Under the pieces are notes generated by a model that was given only the letters and a program-made list of their open reading frames with translations, had not been told where the DNA came from and did no database searches. DNA of 42,060 nucleotides from NCBI GenBank assembly GCA_025934495.1, contig JAICXY010000019.1, positions 1-42,060 of the forward strand, given 5' to 3'. Origin of the DNA: Candidatus Nitrosocosmicus sp. (GTDB lineage Archaea; Thermoproteota; Nitrososphaeria; Nitrososphaerales; Nitrososphaeraceae). Position numbers and translations under genes: made by a program. Below are positions 26,115 to 35,340 of the stretch, one piece after another. Positions within the stretch are counted from its first letter, which is position 1. The number at the start of each line of letters is the position of its first letter.

Positions 26115-26369
26115 ATGACGTGGATTGTTACCATGTGGCATTTTGGCCAGGATTCTCTTACTGAATACACAGGAGAAAGATTTGAAATGACATGGGAAGA
26201 TGGATTAAAGTTATTTCGAATCTATTCAAAAGAGTACCATCAGAATAAAAAAAAGATAAGGATAAGAAAAGAAACCAAAGAATGTCCTAACAAGTCTTTA
26301 GAGGAAGCATTTATGGAAAAGATATCATCAGGATTAACAACATCAGAAGAAGATGGTGATGAAATCTAA
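26115..26369 (+). CDS. GERFEMTWEDG-family protein, unknown
   Basis: 84 aa from ATG 26115, but the frame is open back to about 25991 (RVEERLQRVVDEYVKANIRS), where the dispersed repeat ends, so the original protein was probably longer and its start is lost. Conserved blocks are YTGERFEMTWEDGLKLFRIYSKEY and KETKECPNKSLEEAFMEK. Two decayed relatives (8683-8883, 35070-35171) show it is a real family. Not recognised. Confidence 0.5.
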   Translation: MTWIVTMWHFGQDSLTEYTGERFEMTWEDGLKLFRIYSKEYHQNKKKIRIRKETKECPNKSLEEAFMEKISSGLTTSEEDGDEI

Positions 26370-26619
26370 TCCTTATTTCCATTATTTTTGCAAACTAAAC
26401 TAATGCAGTATTATTTTATTTGTATTGGCTATTATAAAAAATACATAGTTAAAGAAACTAAAAATGCTTTACATTAATCATTATCAACATGCTTATACAA
26501 ACATTATAGAGTCTATATTATATAATGTGCCTTTGCATATTATATACATTAATTACTAGATAACGAATTTCAAGGTTATACAACAAAATATAAAAGAATA
26601 ATTGTGCTTTTTGTATATA

Positions 26620-27276
26620 ATGGAAAAACGAACTATTGTATTTATTGTTATTTTTTTCTCGTTATTTCTTATGGCGAATACACTAGCAGATGGCAACAAT
26701 AATTCGGTTATCTTTGCTCAAGGCAAAAATACAACAAGCCAGATGATGTCGATGGGACAAACAGCAACAGGTATATGGAAATTCATTCCTTCTATGACTA
26801 ATTGGATAGGCATATTTTCTTTAGGCATGATGTCTGCACTTTTATCTTTTAAAACAAGTAATTCAAGTGGTATTGAAACTCAAAGAAGAAAAGTTATTAT
26901 ATCTATAGCAATATTATCCATGGCAGCTGGTACAATTCATATTTTATTAATACATGAACACATACAGGCATCATTTTGGTGGGGTATCTTCTTTCTAATT
27001 TCGGGGGTTGTCCAGGTAGTTTATGGTATAATAATAGGATTTGTAAAAAGGCCCAATATTTCTATGGTTTTGTATTATATTGGTATAATAGGAAATGTAA
27101 TAATGTTTATTATATTTATACTTGCACGGCTAGTCACTCCACCATTTTCTCCTGAGGGAACGCCCGAAAATGAATTAGACCCTAATGGAATAATAACTTT
27201 AATAATAGAAGCAGCAATAGCCATCTTACTTACGTGTATCCTAAAATACAAAGAAACAAGAATGATAATGAAATAA
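26620..27276 (+). CDS. exported multi-pass membrane protein, unknown
   Basis: 218 aa from ATG 26620; an in-frame upstream TTG at 26602 is less likely. A signal-like N-terminus (FIVIFFSLFLMANTLA) and a short Met/Gln segment precede four or five TM helices. The helix MAAGTIHILLIHEHI carries several His within or near the membrane, which could be a metal or quinone site. No family recognised. Confidence 0.65.
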   Translation: MEKRTIVFIVIFFSLFLMANTLADGNNNSVIFAQGKNTTSQMMSMGQTATGIWKFIPSMTNWIGIFSLGMMSALLSFKTSNSSGIETQRRKVIISIAILSMAAGTIHILLIHEHIQASFWWGIFFLISGVVQVVYGIIIGFVKRPNISMVLYYIGIIGNVIMFIIFILARLVTPPFSPEGTPENELDPNGIITLIIEAAIAILLTCILKYKETRMIMK

Positions 27277-27326
27277 ATTAGTTATTTTATATTCAAAAGG
27301 TTAAAATCAATTATTAAAGATTCTAA

Positions 27327-27609
27327 ATGATGGATAGCAAAATAATATTCTCATTATTAATAGCATTAGCACTTTTTACAGTAAGCACACCACACTACCA
27401 CCGCAACGACAAATATATTTGCTTAAAATGCTAGCAATAAATTCAATCAAACAAAAGAGTGGATAGGTACTACTGCAATGAATAAAACAAATACAGCTGC
27501 TGGTAATGGGACTTAAAGGACAGGTACTACTTTGCAAAATCGGACAAGCAAAGACCTTTCTAATGCTGCTGGAAGTATTATGCAAGGAGTAAAAAAACCT
27601 GTTTGGTAG
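27327..27609 (+). pseudogene. remnant of a small exported protein
   Basis: ATG 27327 begins a good signal peptide (MMDSKIIFSLLIALALFTVS), but the frame ends after 35 codons. A shifted frame then gives EWIGTTAMNKTNTAAGNGT*RTGTTLQNRTSKDLSNAAGS to TAG 27609, with one more stop. It reads like a small Asn/Thr-rich secreted protein broken by a frameshift and a stop. Confidence 0.42.
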
Positions 27610-28029
27610 AGTTAATTTATATCGATCTATATAACTACCATAACCGTTTGAATGGTAGTTATTATAAATATTTTGCAATAATCATATTTCTGATATCTAT
27701 AATTTCAATTATCAATACTTTACCCTATTTTTATATCCATCCAAATTCAATATCTTCATCATCAGATATCATTGAAAATCATCCTGTTCTAATTTGAGGT
27801 ATTGCAATAATCATAGAGATAATAATAGCAATAATATATTTTTGTACTATATTAAGAAAAAAAGAAAATATGGAAAAAAAGAAAATATGGAAAATTGAAA
27901 ATTGCATGATCTGATTTCCAAAGAAATAATTCAGTTAAGCGATGCTCTTAATAATGCCATCAATAGAATTGTAGATGAATCTTCAACATTTATCAACTTG
28001 TTTTTTCTACCGATAATTATCAGTGTTTT

Positions 28030-28373
28030 ATAGGCAAATTATTTGCTGATGGTGCCTATTATGGTAATGATATTTTTAGACGTCTATTAGACAACGGAGC
28101 CCTGGCATGTATAAAAATAAGAAGGAATGTGAGGATAAAACTGAAAACCAACAACCACATCCCTAGGAACATGTACGTTATATCCCAAAGAAATGATTTG
28201 TAAAAATGGAAGGATAGCATTGTAATCTATGGATACAGATGGATTATAGAAACCGTGTTTTCTTTTATAAAGAGAATGTTTAATAGAGAATATATATTCG
28301 GTTAGACTGGGGAAAATTATACAAAAAAATGATGTTGAAAGCATCATTGTATAACAAGATGATATCTATTTAG
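28030..28373 (+). pseudogene. C-terminal remnant of an IS4/IS5-group transposase
   Basis: The frame FADGAYYGNDIFRRLLDNGA ... RNMYVISQRNDL*KWKDSIV ... YRWIIETVFSFIKRMFNREY shows the second DDE Asp (ADGAY) and the YRWxxETVFSxxKRMF region with the catalytic Glu. A TAA interrupts it at 28201 and the frame shifts after 28303, ending MLKASLYNKMIS. No terminal inverted repeats or N-terminal half found. Inactive. Confidence 0.62.
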
Positions 28374-28762
28374 AAAATCCATCATAAATCAAAGATTACA
28401 GAATCATGTAATAAAGCAGTTAAACAGTATATTGAATAAATGTGGAAATCAGGAAAAGCATTGTCTTTTTTTTATGAATTAAAATTGATATGTTTTTAAA
28501 TGAGTATTAGAATTAATCCAATTGAGAGGCAACAAGGGCATAACCCGAACAAAACACTTAACCCCACATGCTTTTGTTTCTTGCTTATATTATTCCACCA
28601 CCACGAAGATAAACACAATCAAGAGACTTATAACACGAGTATGGCCTTTGTTACTATTTCTCTGGATATAGATAATATCTATATGCGAAATCGATGACAA
28701 TCAAATTTTTATAAAAAAAAGTTGTTTATATTAGACTTGTGGATAGTCCAATCTTTCCTGGC

Positions 28763-28969
28763 TCAATCATGATGACCGTGGTGATGACCGTGGTGATGAC
28801 CGTGGTGATGACCGTGGTGATGACCGTGGTGATGACCGTGGTGATGACCGTGTCCGTCTTCAGTTGCTAATGCAGGGCTAGCATTCAAAATAGGACTCAT
28901 TGCAAATGCAAATAGTGCAACTATTGCAATACTAGCTATAACTAATTTTTTGTTATCGAGTTTTCTCAT
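28763..28969 (-). CDS. exported GHHH-repeat protein
   Basis: 68 aa: signal peptide (LVIASIAIVALFAFA, cleavage likely after ALA near residue 36), then six perfect GHHH units and GHHD. The mature peptide is nearly only His and Gly, a strong Ni/Cu/Zn chelator, so metal buffering in the envelope is likely. It is encoded by a 12-bp tandem repeat and therefore prone to copy-number change. Companion to the poly-His protein at 11258. Confidence 0.8.
   Translation of the reverse strand: MRKLDNKKLVIASIAIVALFAFAMSPILNASPALATEDGHGHHHGHHHGHHHGHHHGHHHGHHHGHHD
28771..28852 (+). repeat. 12-bp tandem repeat, 6.8 copies
   Basis: GATGACCGTGGT repeated perfectly over 82 bases (plus-strand reading), encoding the GHHH units on the minus strand. 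All copies are identical, which indicates recent expansion or conversion. Confidence 0.9.
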
Positions 28970-29196
28970 TACTTGTATTTATTAATTTTCAAAAATATAA
29001 GTAATTATCATAATAAAGTTGATGGATTATAATAAATTATGAAATAATTTCAATATATTGATAAAACAATATATAATTAATAAATTCGGCATCAAAATGG
29101 TATACATCTACAGTAAAATTTTAAGGTTATGGTAAAAATGGTTGAAATAATTAGCCTATAAAAGATATAAACAGGTTACCATCTTATAATAGTTAT

Positions 29197-30171
29197 TTGC
29201 ATTTTAATGGAAAAAAGAATAAAGATTCTATAATAGATAGCCATTTTTTATCTACATTAAATTATTCACTTCAATCTATTTTATCTTCTTCTTCTTCAAC
29301 ACCTTTTTCAGAGATTTCGCTTCATAACAACAGATTGGCTCCAATAAGTATATTAAAAATAGATAAAAATTCTCGTTTAACTCTAACAAAAAGAGTTAAA
29401 AAGGAACTCTCCTTAAATCCCAATGACCAAATAATAGTTTATCAAGATGTATATGATAAAAATGTATTGTATTTCCAAATTAAAAAAGAAGATCAAGTGA
29501 AAGAAACATCAATGGTAGAAGAAGAAGAAAATAATACGACTACATGGATGCTTGTGAAAGATAAGGTTAAGCGTAGAATAAAAAAATACAATATAACAGA
29601 AGCAGACAAGGATATAGAGAAAAAGTACAAATTATATAAACATGACCAACATCATCATGATGATGACGACCAAGATACTCTTTGCTCTATGCCTATTCTT
29701 TTGATTGATGATGAGAATTATATACTATCAGCAATAGGCTCAACGTTAAAGTCTGAAGGATATAGAAACATTAAAACATTTTCGGATCCAAGAAAGGCAT
29801 TAATTCATGTTTTGGAAATGAAGGAAAATTTATCGCATTATCGACTAGCAATAATTGATATTAGGATGCCAGACATCAATGGAATAAATCTATATCGAAT
29901 GTTAAAGATGTTGGAACCTTCTATAAGTATAATTTTTATGACTGAACTGGATGTTAGTTATGAGCTAACTACCATATATCCAGAGCTAAAACCTGCAGAT
30001 ATTTTAAGAAAACCTTTTGATGTACGCAAATTAATCGAAACGGTAAATGAGAAGGTAAGCGGAGGACTGACCAAAATACATGATATTCCATCACTCTTTT
30101 TCTTGATTGCCTCAGGATCATTACCAGTGTTGCTAGATACAATACTCTGTCGCATAACGAGTTGTCCTTAG
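29197..30171 (+). CDS. AbrB-like domain fused to a response-regulator receiver
   Basis: 324 aa from TTG 29197. Residues ~48-96 are AbrB-like (SILKIDKNSRLTLTKRVKKE then LSLNPNDQIIVYQD). A charged linker with HHHDDDD follows, then a receiver at ~164-288 with Asp171-Asp172, phospho-acceptor Asp221 (IIDIRMPD), Thr249 and Lys272 (LRKPFD), all intact. The C-terminal 35 residues match nothing. After the TAG at 30169 the frame stays open another 56 codons to 30342, so the original protein may have been longer. DNA binding by the AbrB part under control of a histidine kinase is the expected mode; no kinase is nearby. Confidence 0.85.
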   Translation: MHFNGKKNKDSIIDSHFLSTLNYSLQSILSSSSSTPFSEISLHNNRLAPISILKIDKNSRLTLTKRVKKELSLNPNDQIIVYQDVYDKNVLYFQIKKEDQVKETSMVEEEENNTTTWMLVKDKVKRRIKKYNITEADKDIEKKYKLYKHDQHHHDDDDQDTLCSMPILLIDDENYILSAIGSTLKSEGYRNIKTFSDPRKALIHVLEMKENLSHYRLAIIDIRMPDINGINLYRMLKMLEPSISIIFMTELDVSYELTTIYPELKPADILRKPFDVRKLIETVNEKVSGGLTKIHDIPSLFFLIASGSLPVLLDTILCRITSCP

Positions 30172-30491
30172 ATCATATCTGTACTGAATAAGGATTCTTT
30201 GGTCTTAAAGATAATAAAAAGTAGTTCAACTACTAACAATAATTATACATTCATAGATGATGTTAATGCCGCTACAAAACATCTTCGAATATCTCCAATA
30301 GATATGGAAAATGAGGCATGGAGGAACAAACAACGCCAATAATAAAGGAGAGGACCGATATAAAAAGAAAAAGTAATGAGTAAATACGATACCAAGAACA
30401 ATAAATCAAATAAAACATTAAAATTTACAAATCAATGATCTCTTGCATAATTAGAAACAATCTACATTTTATAATATGATTTTATATCTTT

Positions 30492-30638
30492 TTAATGATA
30501 TTGATTCATTATTCTGTAATTTATCAGTCCTGCTACTACATCTGATACTCTATTGTATTTCCTGAGCCTGTTTCTAAATACTTCATTCATTATCCTATAC
30601 TTTTTCAATCTGCAAATAGTATGCTCTATTTTTATCAA
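30492..30638 (-). pseudogene. C-terminal scrap of an IS5-type transposase
   Basis: Minus-strand peptide IKIEHTICRLKKYRIMNEVF, RNRLRKYNRVSDVVAGLINYR matches the end of IS5-group transposases (xEHxIxRxKxFRIL...NxVxxLxNxR), including the catalytic Glu. It begins 12 bp from the truncated ynfA-like gene. It may come from the same insertion as the N-terminal scrap at 10650. Confidence 0.55.
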
Positions 30639-30650
30639 TCAATAAACCCA

Positions 30651-30884
30651 TTATATTGCCATCACCACAAATATTCCACCATATGCTGCATATACTCTGC
30701 CAAAATTAGACGGCTGAAAGGTTGGGATAATTCCATATAAAAAGAGTACAAGTCCACTAAATGCACCAGCAATCCAACTGTAGCTTTCTCTTAACCACAA
30801 CCATACCAGATAACCTCCACCTATTTCACATAAACCTGCAATAAAGAAAAAGAATAAAGAATACAAGATTACCTTTATATTCAT
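30651..30884 (-). pseudogene. YnfA/UPF0060 family membrane protein, truncated at the C-terminus
   Basis: 77 aa of a family usually ~108 aa. The diagnostic start is intact ([20 protein letters not shown], then [19 protein letters not shown] and [17 protein letters not shown]), giving three of four TM helices. The fourth (LVDG...D..G) is missing and the sequence runs into the transposase scrap at 30638, so the truncation was likely caused by IS insertion. YnfA homologs are SMR-like membrane proteins. A truncated protein is unlikely to work. Confidence 0.72.
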
Positions 30885-31062
30885 TATTATCTGCTTTCTC
30901 TCATAGTAGTTTTAATCATACTATTTGAAAATTATTTTACTACCGGCATTATCTTCCAAAAGTCCTATTGATGTATAGGGAATAAAAAATTAAATCCGAT
31001 TAATTATTTGTTGTTATTATTATCATCTACATAATTCAATTGATAATACTGAGAAAACACGC

Positions 31063-31246
31063 GAGACACAAAACTGGAATTAATTTCCCATATAATATCA
31101 ATACTGGATTTTGAATTTATAATGCATGTAAAGAAAAGACGCAAATTTACTGCAATTTGATGAAGCAGAACAATCATATATTTTTTAATTCAATGGTTAT
31201 GAATCATCATGATGTTGATGTCATCACATATTAATCCTAGAACTTA
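31063..31246 (+). repeat. dispersed noncoding repeat, copy B
   Basis: Aligns with 25809-25988 over its whole length, and its left part with 24527-24575. Ends in CTAGAACTTA versus CTGGAACTTA in copy A. Lies between the ynfA remnant and the phasin-like gene. Confidence 0.7.
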
Positions 31247-31531
31247 ATGTATATTGCTATTATTTATGCTTCAATCCATCAAACTGAATTTGCGGTTCTA
31301 TTAATATAGACATTAACAATCCATTAGATAATTCAAAATCCGAGTCCATAAGCCTGTATATCTTTTTGATATTTAAAGTAACATTTACTTATGATTTTAA
31401 GCAATAATTGCAATGCATTATGAAAAGAAAATAATACAAAGCCTTAATTGTAGTAATAATTATTCTAATTATAGTTTTATTTTTATATATTTAAGTCAAT
31501 AATCGACATTAAAAACCATTTGATACCAGTA

Positions 31532-31539
31532 TTTATATA
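31532..31539 (+). promoter_or_regulatory. TATA box of the phasin-like gene
   Basis: TTTATATA is centred about 26 bases before the ATG at 31562, the spacing expected for a leaderless archaeal transcript. No Shine-Dalgarno sequence precedes the start. Confidence 0.45.
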
Positions 31540-31561
31540 CTATGTTAACTAATAGATAGTG

Positions 31562-32230
31562 ATGTCAAAGAAAATTGAATCTCAAGATAATAATACTACA
31601 AGTAATACAGAATATTCCTACAATACCAATACCCATAATCAAAATAATAGCAATGATTTCAAAGAATCAGTCAACAGATCACTTGATGAAACTAAACATA
31701 ATATTAAAAGATCAATAGATGAATCAAAAAACCAGATTCCTCGTTATAATACTATTGTAAATAGCTATCAAGAACAATCACTTCAAACTGCAAAAGAGAT
31801 TTCAGAACAGTTTATCGAATCTCAAAAATCAATAATCAATTCTCTTCAATCAGCATGGAAACCATACAATGAAAGCTACAATGGAATGGTTAGCATGTTT
31901 GCATCACCAGATTCTATGGTAAAATCATATAGCAGATGTGTTAGCAATTTTGCAGATAATGCAGTATCAGCAATGAGAGTTGCAAACAACATGATATTCT
32001 CAACCTTGGATTCATGGAAATCAGGATTACAACAAGCAAAAGATAACTCAAAACACATATTCAATCAAAACGTTAATGCAGCAAAAACATTTGAACACAA
32101 TTCACGAGAGATAAATTCAGCAGTAAAAGATGCAAATTCAAATGTTAATGATGCTAACCACAACAATAACAATAACAATACTGCTACTACAACATCCTCT
32201 TTTACACAACAAAGCAATAAAAAAATCTAA
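31562..32230 (+). CDS. phasin-like amphipathic helical protein
   Basis: 222 aa from ATG 31562 (a GTG directly before it is less likely). Polar Asn/Ser tails flank a long helical core (~residues 30-190) with repeats NRSLDETKHNIKRSIDESKN and blocks SQKSIINSLQSAWKPYNESY, NMIFSTLDSWKSGLQQAKDN and NVNAAKTFEHNSRE. No TM helix or Cys. This resembles granule-coating phasins, and a PHA synthase pair exists 28 kb away outside the element, so a role at PHA granules is proposed. A structural or vesicle-associated role is equally possible. A broken paralog lies just beyond the right att site. Confidence 0.6.
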   Translation: MSKKIESQDNNTTSNTEYSYNTNTHNQNNSNDFKESVNRSLDETKHNIKRSIDESKNQIPRYNTIVNSYQEQSLQTAKEISEQFIESQKSIINSLQSAWKPYNESYNGMVSMFASPDSMVKSYSRCVSNFADNAVSAMRVANNMIFSTLDSWKSGLQQAKDNSKHIFNQNVNAAKTFEHNSREINSAVKDANSNVNDANHNNNNNNTATTTSSFTQQSNKKI

Positions 32231-33632
32231 TCACACCTTTTTTCCTATTGAAAAACGGGTATAATATATTATAACAAACAAACAAACAAAACTATATCAA
32301 TATAAACACACAATTTTTCTCAATCAGGTTAAAGCTTTTAATGAATAGCTATTCATTCAAATATGTAATTTCTCTCTATATGTATGTATTATACAATTCT
32401 TTGTAGAACCAAAGATCGTTCCAACGCCATATTAATATATACAAAAAGTCCATTATCAAATAAAATTTTTAATTTTTATTGATTCATAGAAATTTCATCA
32501 GCATAAAGTGAAAGGATCACGGGTCAAATTACCGCACTTTGCATGCTAGTATATGAATTTTTTAAATAATAATCATCAAATAACCTATGCCAATTATTTT
32601 GTTTGTGAAAAAATTTACGATTTGCTTATAAACACAACTTGACAATACGTAAATGACTAGAAAAAAACTCTAGTTTCAAGATAGATTATTTCCTTTATGA
32701 ACTCTATAAATAGCAGAGAACACTTTCAGAATATATTGGTTATGAGTTGCTATCAAACTTGAAAGTAACAGATCTTGGGATAGAACATATCGAAATTTTA
32801 CTCGGTTTAATTCGATACTACTCCTCTCATCAGCATAGCAATCAGAGGTTAAATCATTGCCACTAATCGTTTAAAGTATGAAGTGGATATAATACTTTGA
32901 TATTCTATTCATAGAATTATCATCAATAGCACTATTAATAGAATTAATGATTATTATCTATCAACGATTTTAAATTAAGCTTTAACCTCTACCTAATTAC
33001 AACCTCATCGAGAAACATACAATAACAATTAGAAAAAATGATCCAATAATTGGAAATTAATTACATCATTGTGCACTGGGACACACCAAAGTGTTCATGA
33101 ACATCAGCTTCATGAGGCTTTCCGATACAAGGATTATCATAAGGATTTCTAGAATTGAGGTCTTTCGGTAGGTCGATATTCTGATGGCCGATTTAACCCA
33201 ATAAATACTGGCTAGCAGCTGACGATTAAAAGAATTAACAAATGCTCATAGGGTAATAACCTCATTCTTTAATTCTGAAAATATTTAATACTTTTTACAA
33301 TCCATTAAAAATATATATTCTGTAAATCGAGGTTCAAATTTAAATCCAAAATCAAGGTTTAAAACCATCGAATAAATACCAAGTCACCATCGCAAGTAAA
33401 GTTTCCATCTTTTGTGCAAGATATTTATTTCAATAACAGGAAGGAATCAAGTTCGATTGGTTATTATCAACATATCATACAACTACCAATAAAAGAGCAA
33501 TTGCTATCATCAAGGCTAACCAAAGTTAAAAGTTAGGATAGATGGTCACATGGCAAATATGAATATTAAGTTCGAACGAAAAAATGAAAATTATAATAAA
33601 AGTTAACAGTTCCCATATACATGCCAGAACCT
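32231..33632 (+). other. 1.4-kb region without a gene at the right end of the element
   Basis: No frame of protein-like composition, no RNA gene recognised. It contains a short (ACAA)n tract near 32275 and otherwise A+T-rich unique sequence up to the right att copy. It may hold control sequences or fully decayed genes. Confidence 0.4.
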
Positions 33633-34407
33633 AAGCCCTCCGGGCCCGTTTCGATAAATGAGCTTTTAAATGGATTCTACTAATAATAAGGTGTAAGCAA
33701 AAGAGTGGTAGAAAACCAATATCAATCAATTTTAATGTTGAAGTTGTTGATGATGCTGAACCAGCAGGGGTAGTAGCGGTAAAGGATGTGTTTGTATTGC
33801 CTCCGTATCGTGATACTGCATGCTGAGCTGCTCTTGTTAACTCTCTTGCATTTTGTTCAAAGGTTTTTGCTGTCTTTGTGTTAAGATGAAATATCTGCTT
33901 TGAGTTGTCTCTTGCTTGTTGCAATGTTGATCTCCATGCATCCAAGCTTGAGAATATGAAGTTGTTTGTATTTCTTAATGCAGTAACAGTATTGTCTGCA
34001 ACTGTGCTTACAAATCTGCTGTATGCATTTGCTGCTGTCTCTGATGATGTCCAGTTATTAATAGTTGTATTAAAATTCTGTGACAAAGGCCTCCATGCAT
34101 ACTGGATTGAGTTGATAATTGATTTTTGAGATTAAATATAGTTCTCTGATATCTCTCTTGCTGTTTGGAGTGTTTGTTCCGGGTAGCTATTTACTATGGA
34201 GGTGTATTGAGGAATTTGACTTCGAGACTCTTCAATTGATCTGTTTATAGAATCTGCAAAATCTTGTTGGTGTTGATTGTTTTGGTTTATTTGAATATTT
34301 GTATCATATAAAGAACCACTACTACCAGCAGTACTTTGAATATTGCTGCTGCTACTGATAGTGCTTGTTGTTGTATTATCTAAAGAAGGAGATGTTGTTG
34401 AAATTAT
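33631..34407 (-). pseudogene. phasin-like paralog broken by an in-frame TAA
   Basis: Read on the minus strand it follows the 31562 protein: INRSIEESRSQIPQYTSIVN, EISENYI, a TAA at 34132-34134, then SQKSIINSIQYAWRPLSQNF and NNFIFSSLDAWRSTLQQARD. The stop replaces the Glu of IESQKS (GAA to TAA). The 3' end differs from the paralog after STTSTLKLID and runs through the right att site, its stop lying at 33631-33633. No ATG, GTG or TTG is seen at the 5' end, so the start may be lost too. A TTG-initiated second half (34086) is possible but doubtful. Confidence 0.72.
33633..33650 (+). repeat. right attachment site, copy of the tRNA-Arg 3' end
   Basis: AAGCCCTCCGGGCCCGTT, identical to 3421-3438 and in the same orientation, without the rest of a tRNA. 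This is the expected scar at the far end of an element integrated in the tRNA. Confidence 0.82.
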
Positions 34408-35069
34408 GTAGACTTTGATATTACTTGGGCAATAAACTATTTAAATATTGGTATATAGAGGTATAAAAATCTATTTAAAACCCAAAAAATTATAATATTG
34501 ATTTTAAACTTGGATAATATTACAAAGTACTCTTTCTGCTTTTGCTTTCTGGAATTTCCTATTTAAGTATAATTCTTACAAACTCATTGATTTTTGACAT
34601 TTTTTGGTTTAATGGCTAAGTTAATACATATGATATAACCTTTAAACTCGATTAAAGTATATCAAACAATCGTTTTCTATTTAATTTGCATTAATATTAT
34701 GATATATCTCAACGTCTTTCAATATTATCGTTAAATATTGATCCCATGTATAGATACATTAATGGAAATTATTCGGGAGTTTGTCTACAATTGTATACAA
34801 AAATAACCATCTTAAAAAGATATTAAAATATACGATTCACTTATTTCTGTGATATTTTAGGTCTTGGAGACAATGTCATTCATAGATTGTCATCTGAACC
34901 ATCATACTTGGCATTGCGCTCAATATAGATAAGAATAAAACTGGTTTTTACCGTTGAAATCTATATACTAGTTAGATTTGCTGTTTTTTTGACACTTCAA
35001 TTGCTTAAGACTATAATAATTCAATTTTCAAAAGGAAATCAAACAATATTCAAAAGAGCATGGTAATAA
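34408..35069 (+). other. intergenic region, nothing recognised
   Basis: A+T-rich, with no coding frame of note. The stretch next to 34407 should contain the promoter of the broken phasin-like gene. Confidence 0.35.
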
Positions 35070-35171
35070 GAAATCAAAGTAAGAAAAGAGGTTCAAGAAT
35101 ACCCAAACAAGCCATTGGTAGAAGCATTCATAGACAAGTTAGAAGACAATGATGTTGTTAAAAGAATTTGA
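35070..35171 (+). pseudogene. third remnant of the GERFEMTWEDG family
   Basis: EIKVRKEVQEYPNKPLVEA, FIDKLEDND matches the C-terminal block of the 26115-26369 protein (KIRIRKETKECPNKSLEEAFMEK). Only this part remains, and it lies outside the element. Confidence 0.45.
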
Positions 35172-35340
35172 CGAAGCATTATCTGATAAAGATGATCGGT
35201 CTTTTTTTATGGAGTACTGCTAATAATTCCGAGTATACATACAAAATTAAAGCAGGATTAAAAATAAGAGATAATTGAAAATTAACTACCCTATATAATC
35301 TTTTCTAAATCTTAATATTTGCTTTTGCACTATATAATAC

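Larger units (their letters stand above)
3421..33632 (+). mobile_element. ~30.2 kb integrated element in tRNA-Arg(TCT), metal/arsenic island
   Basis: The element is bounded by perfect 18-bp direct repeats (3421-3438 and 33633-33650). Its first gene, 60 bp beyond the tRNA, is a tyrosine recombinase. No capsid, conjugation or recognisable replication gene is visible, which suggests an integrative or mobilisable genomic island rather than a provirus. Cargo includes P1B ATPases, CsoR-like regulators, His-rich exported proteins, an AsnC-TRASH regulator and an ars cluster. Many truncated genes, transposase scraps and a dispersed noncoding repeat inside it indicate repeated rearrangement. The boundaries are well supported; whether it still excises is unknown. 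Confidence 0.75.

Noticed and set aside
27603-28697. Small frames at 27603-27797 and 28500-28697
   Set aside because: They begin in decayed sequence and show no conserved feature; the first overlaps the exported-protein remnant.
28771-28852. Regular repeats as a CRISPR array
   Set aside because: Units are 12 bp, contiguous and without spacers, and they encode GHHH in frame.
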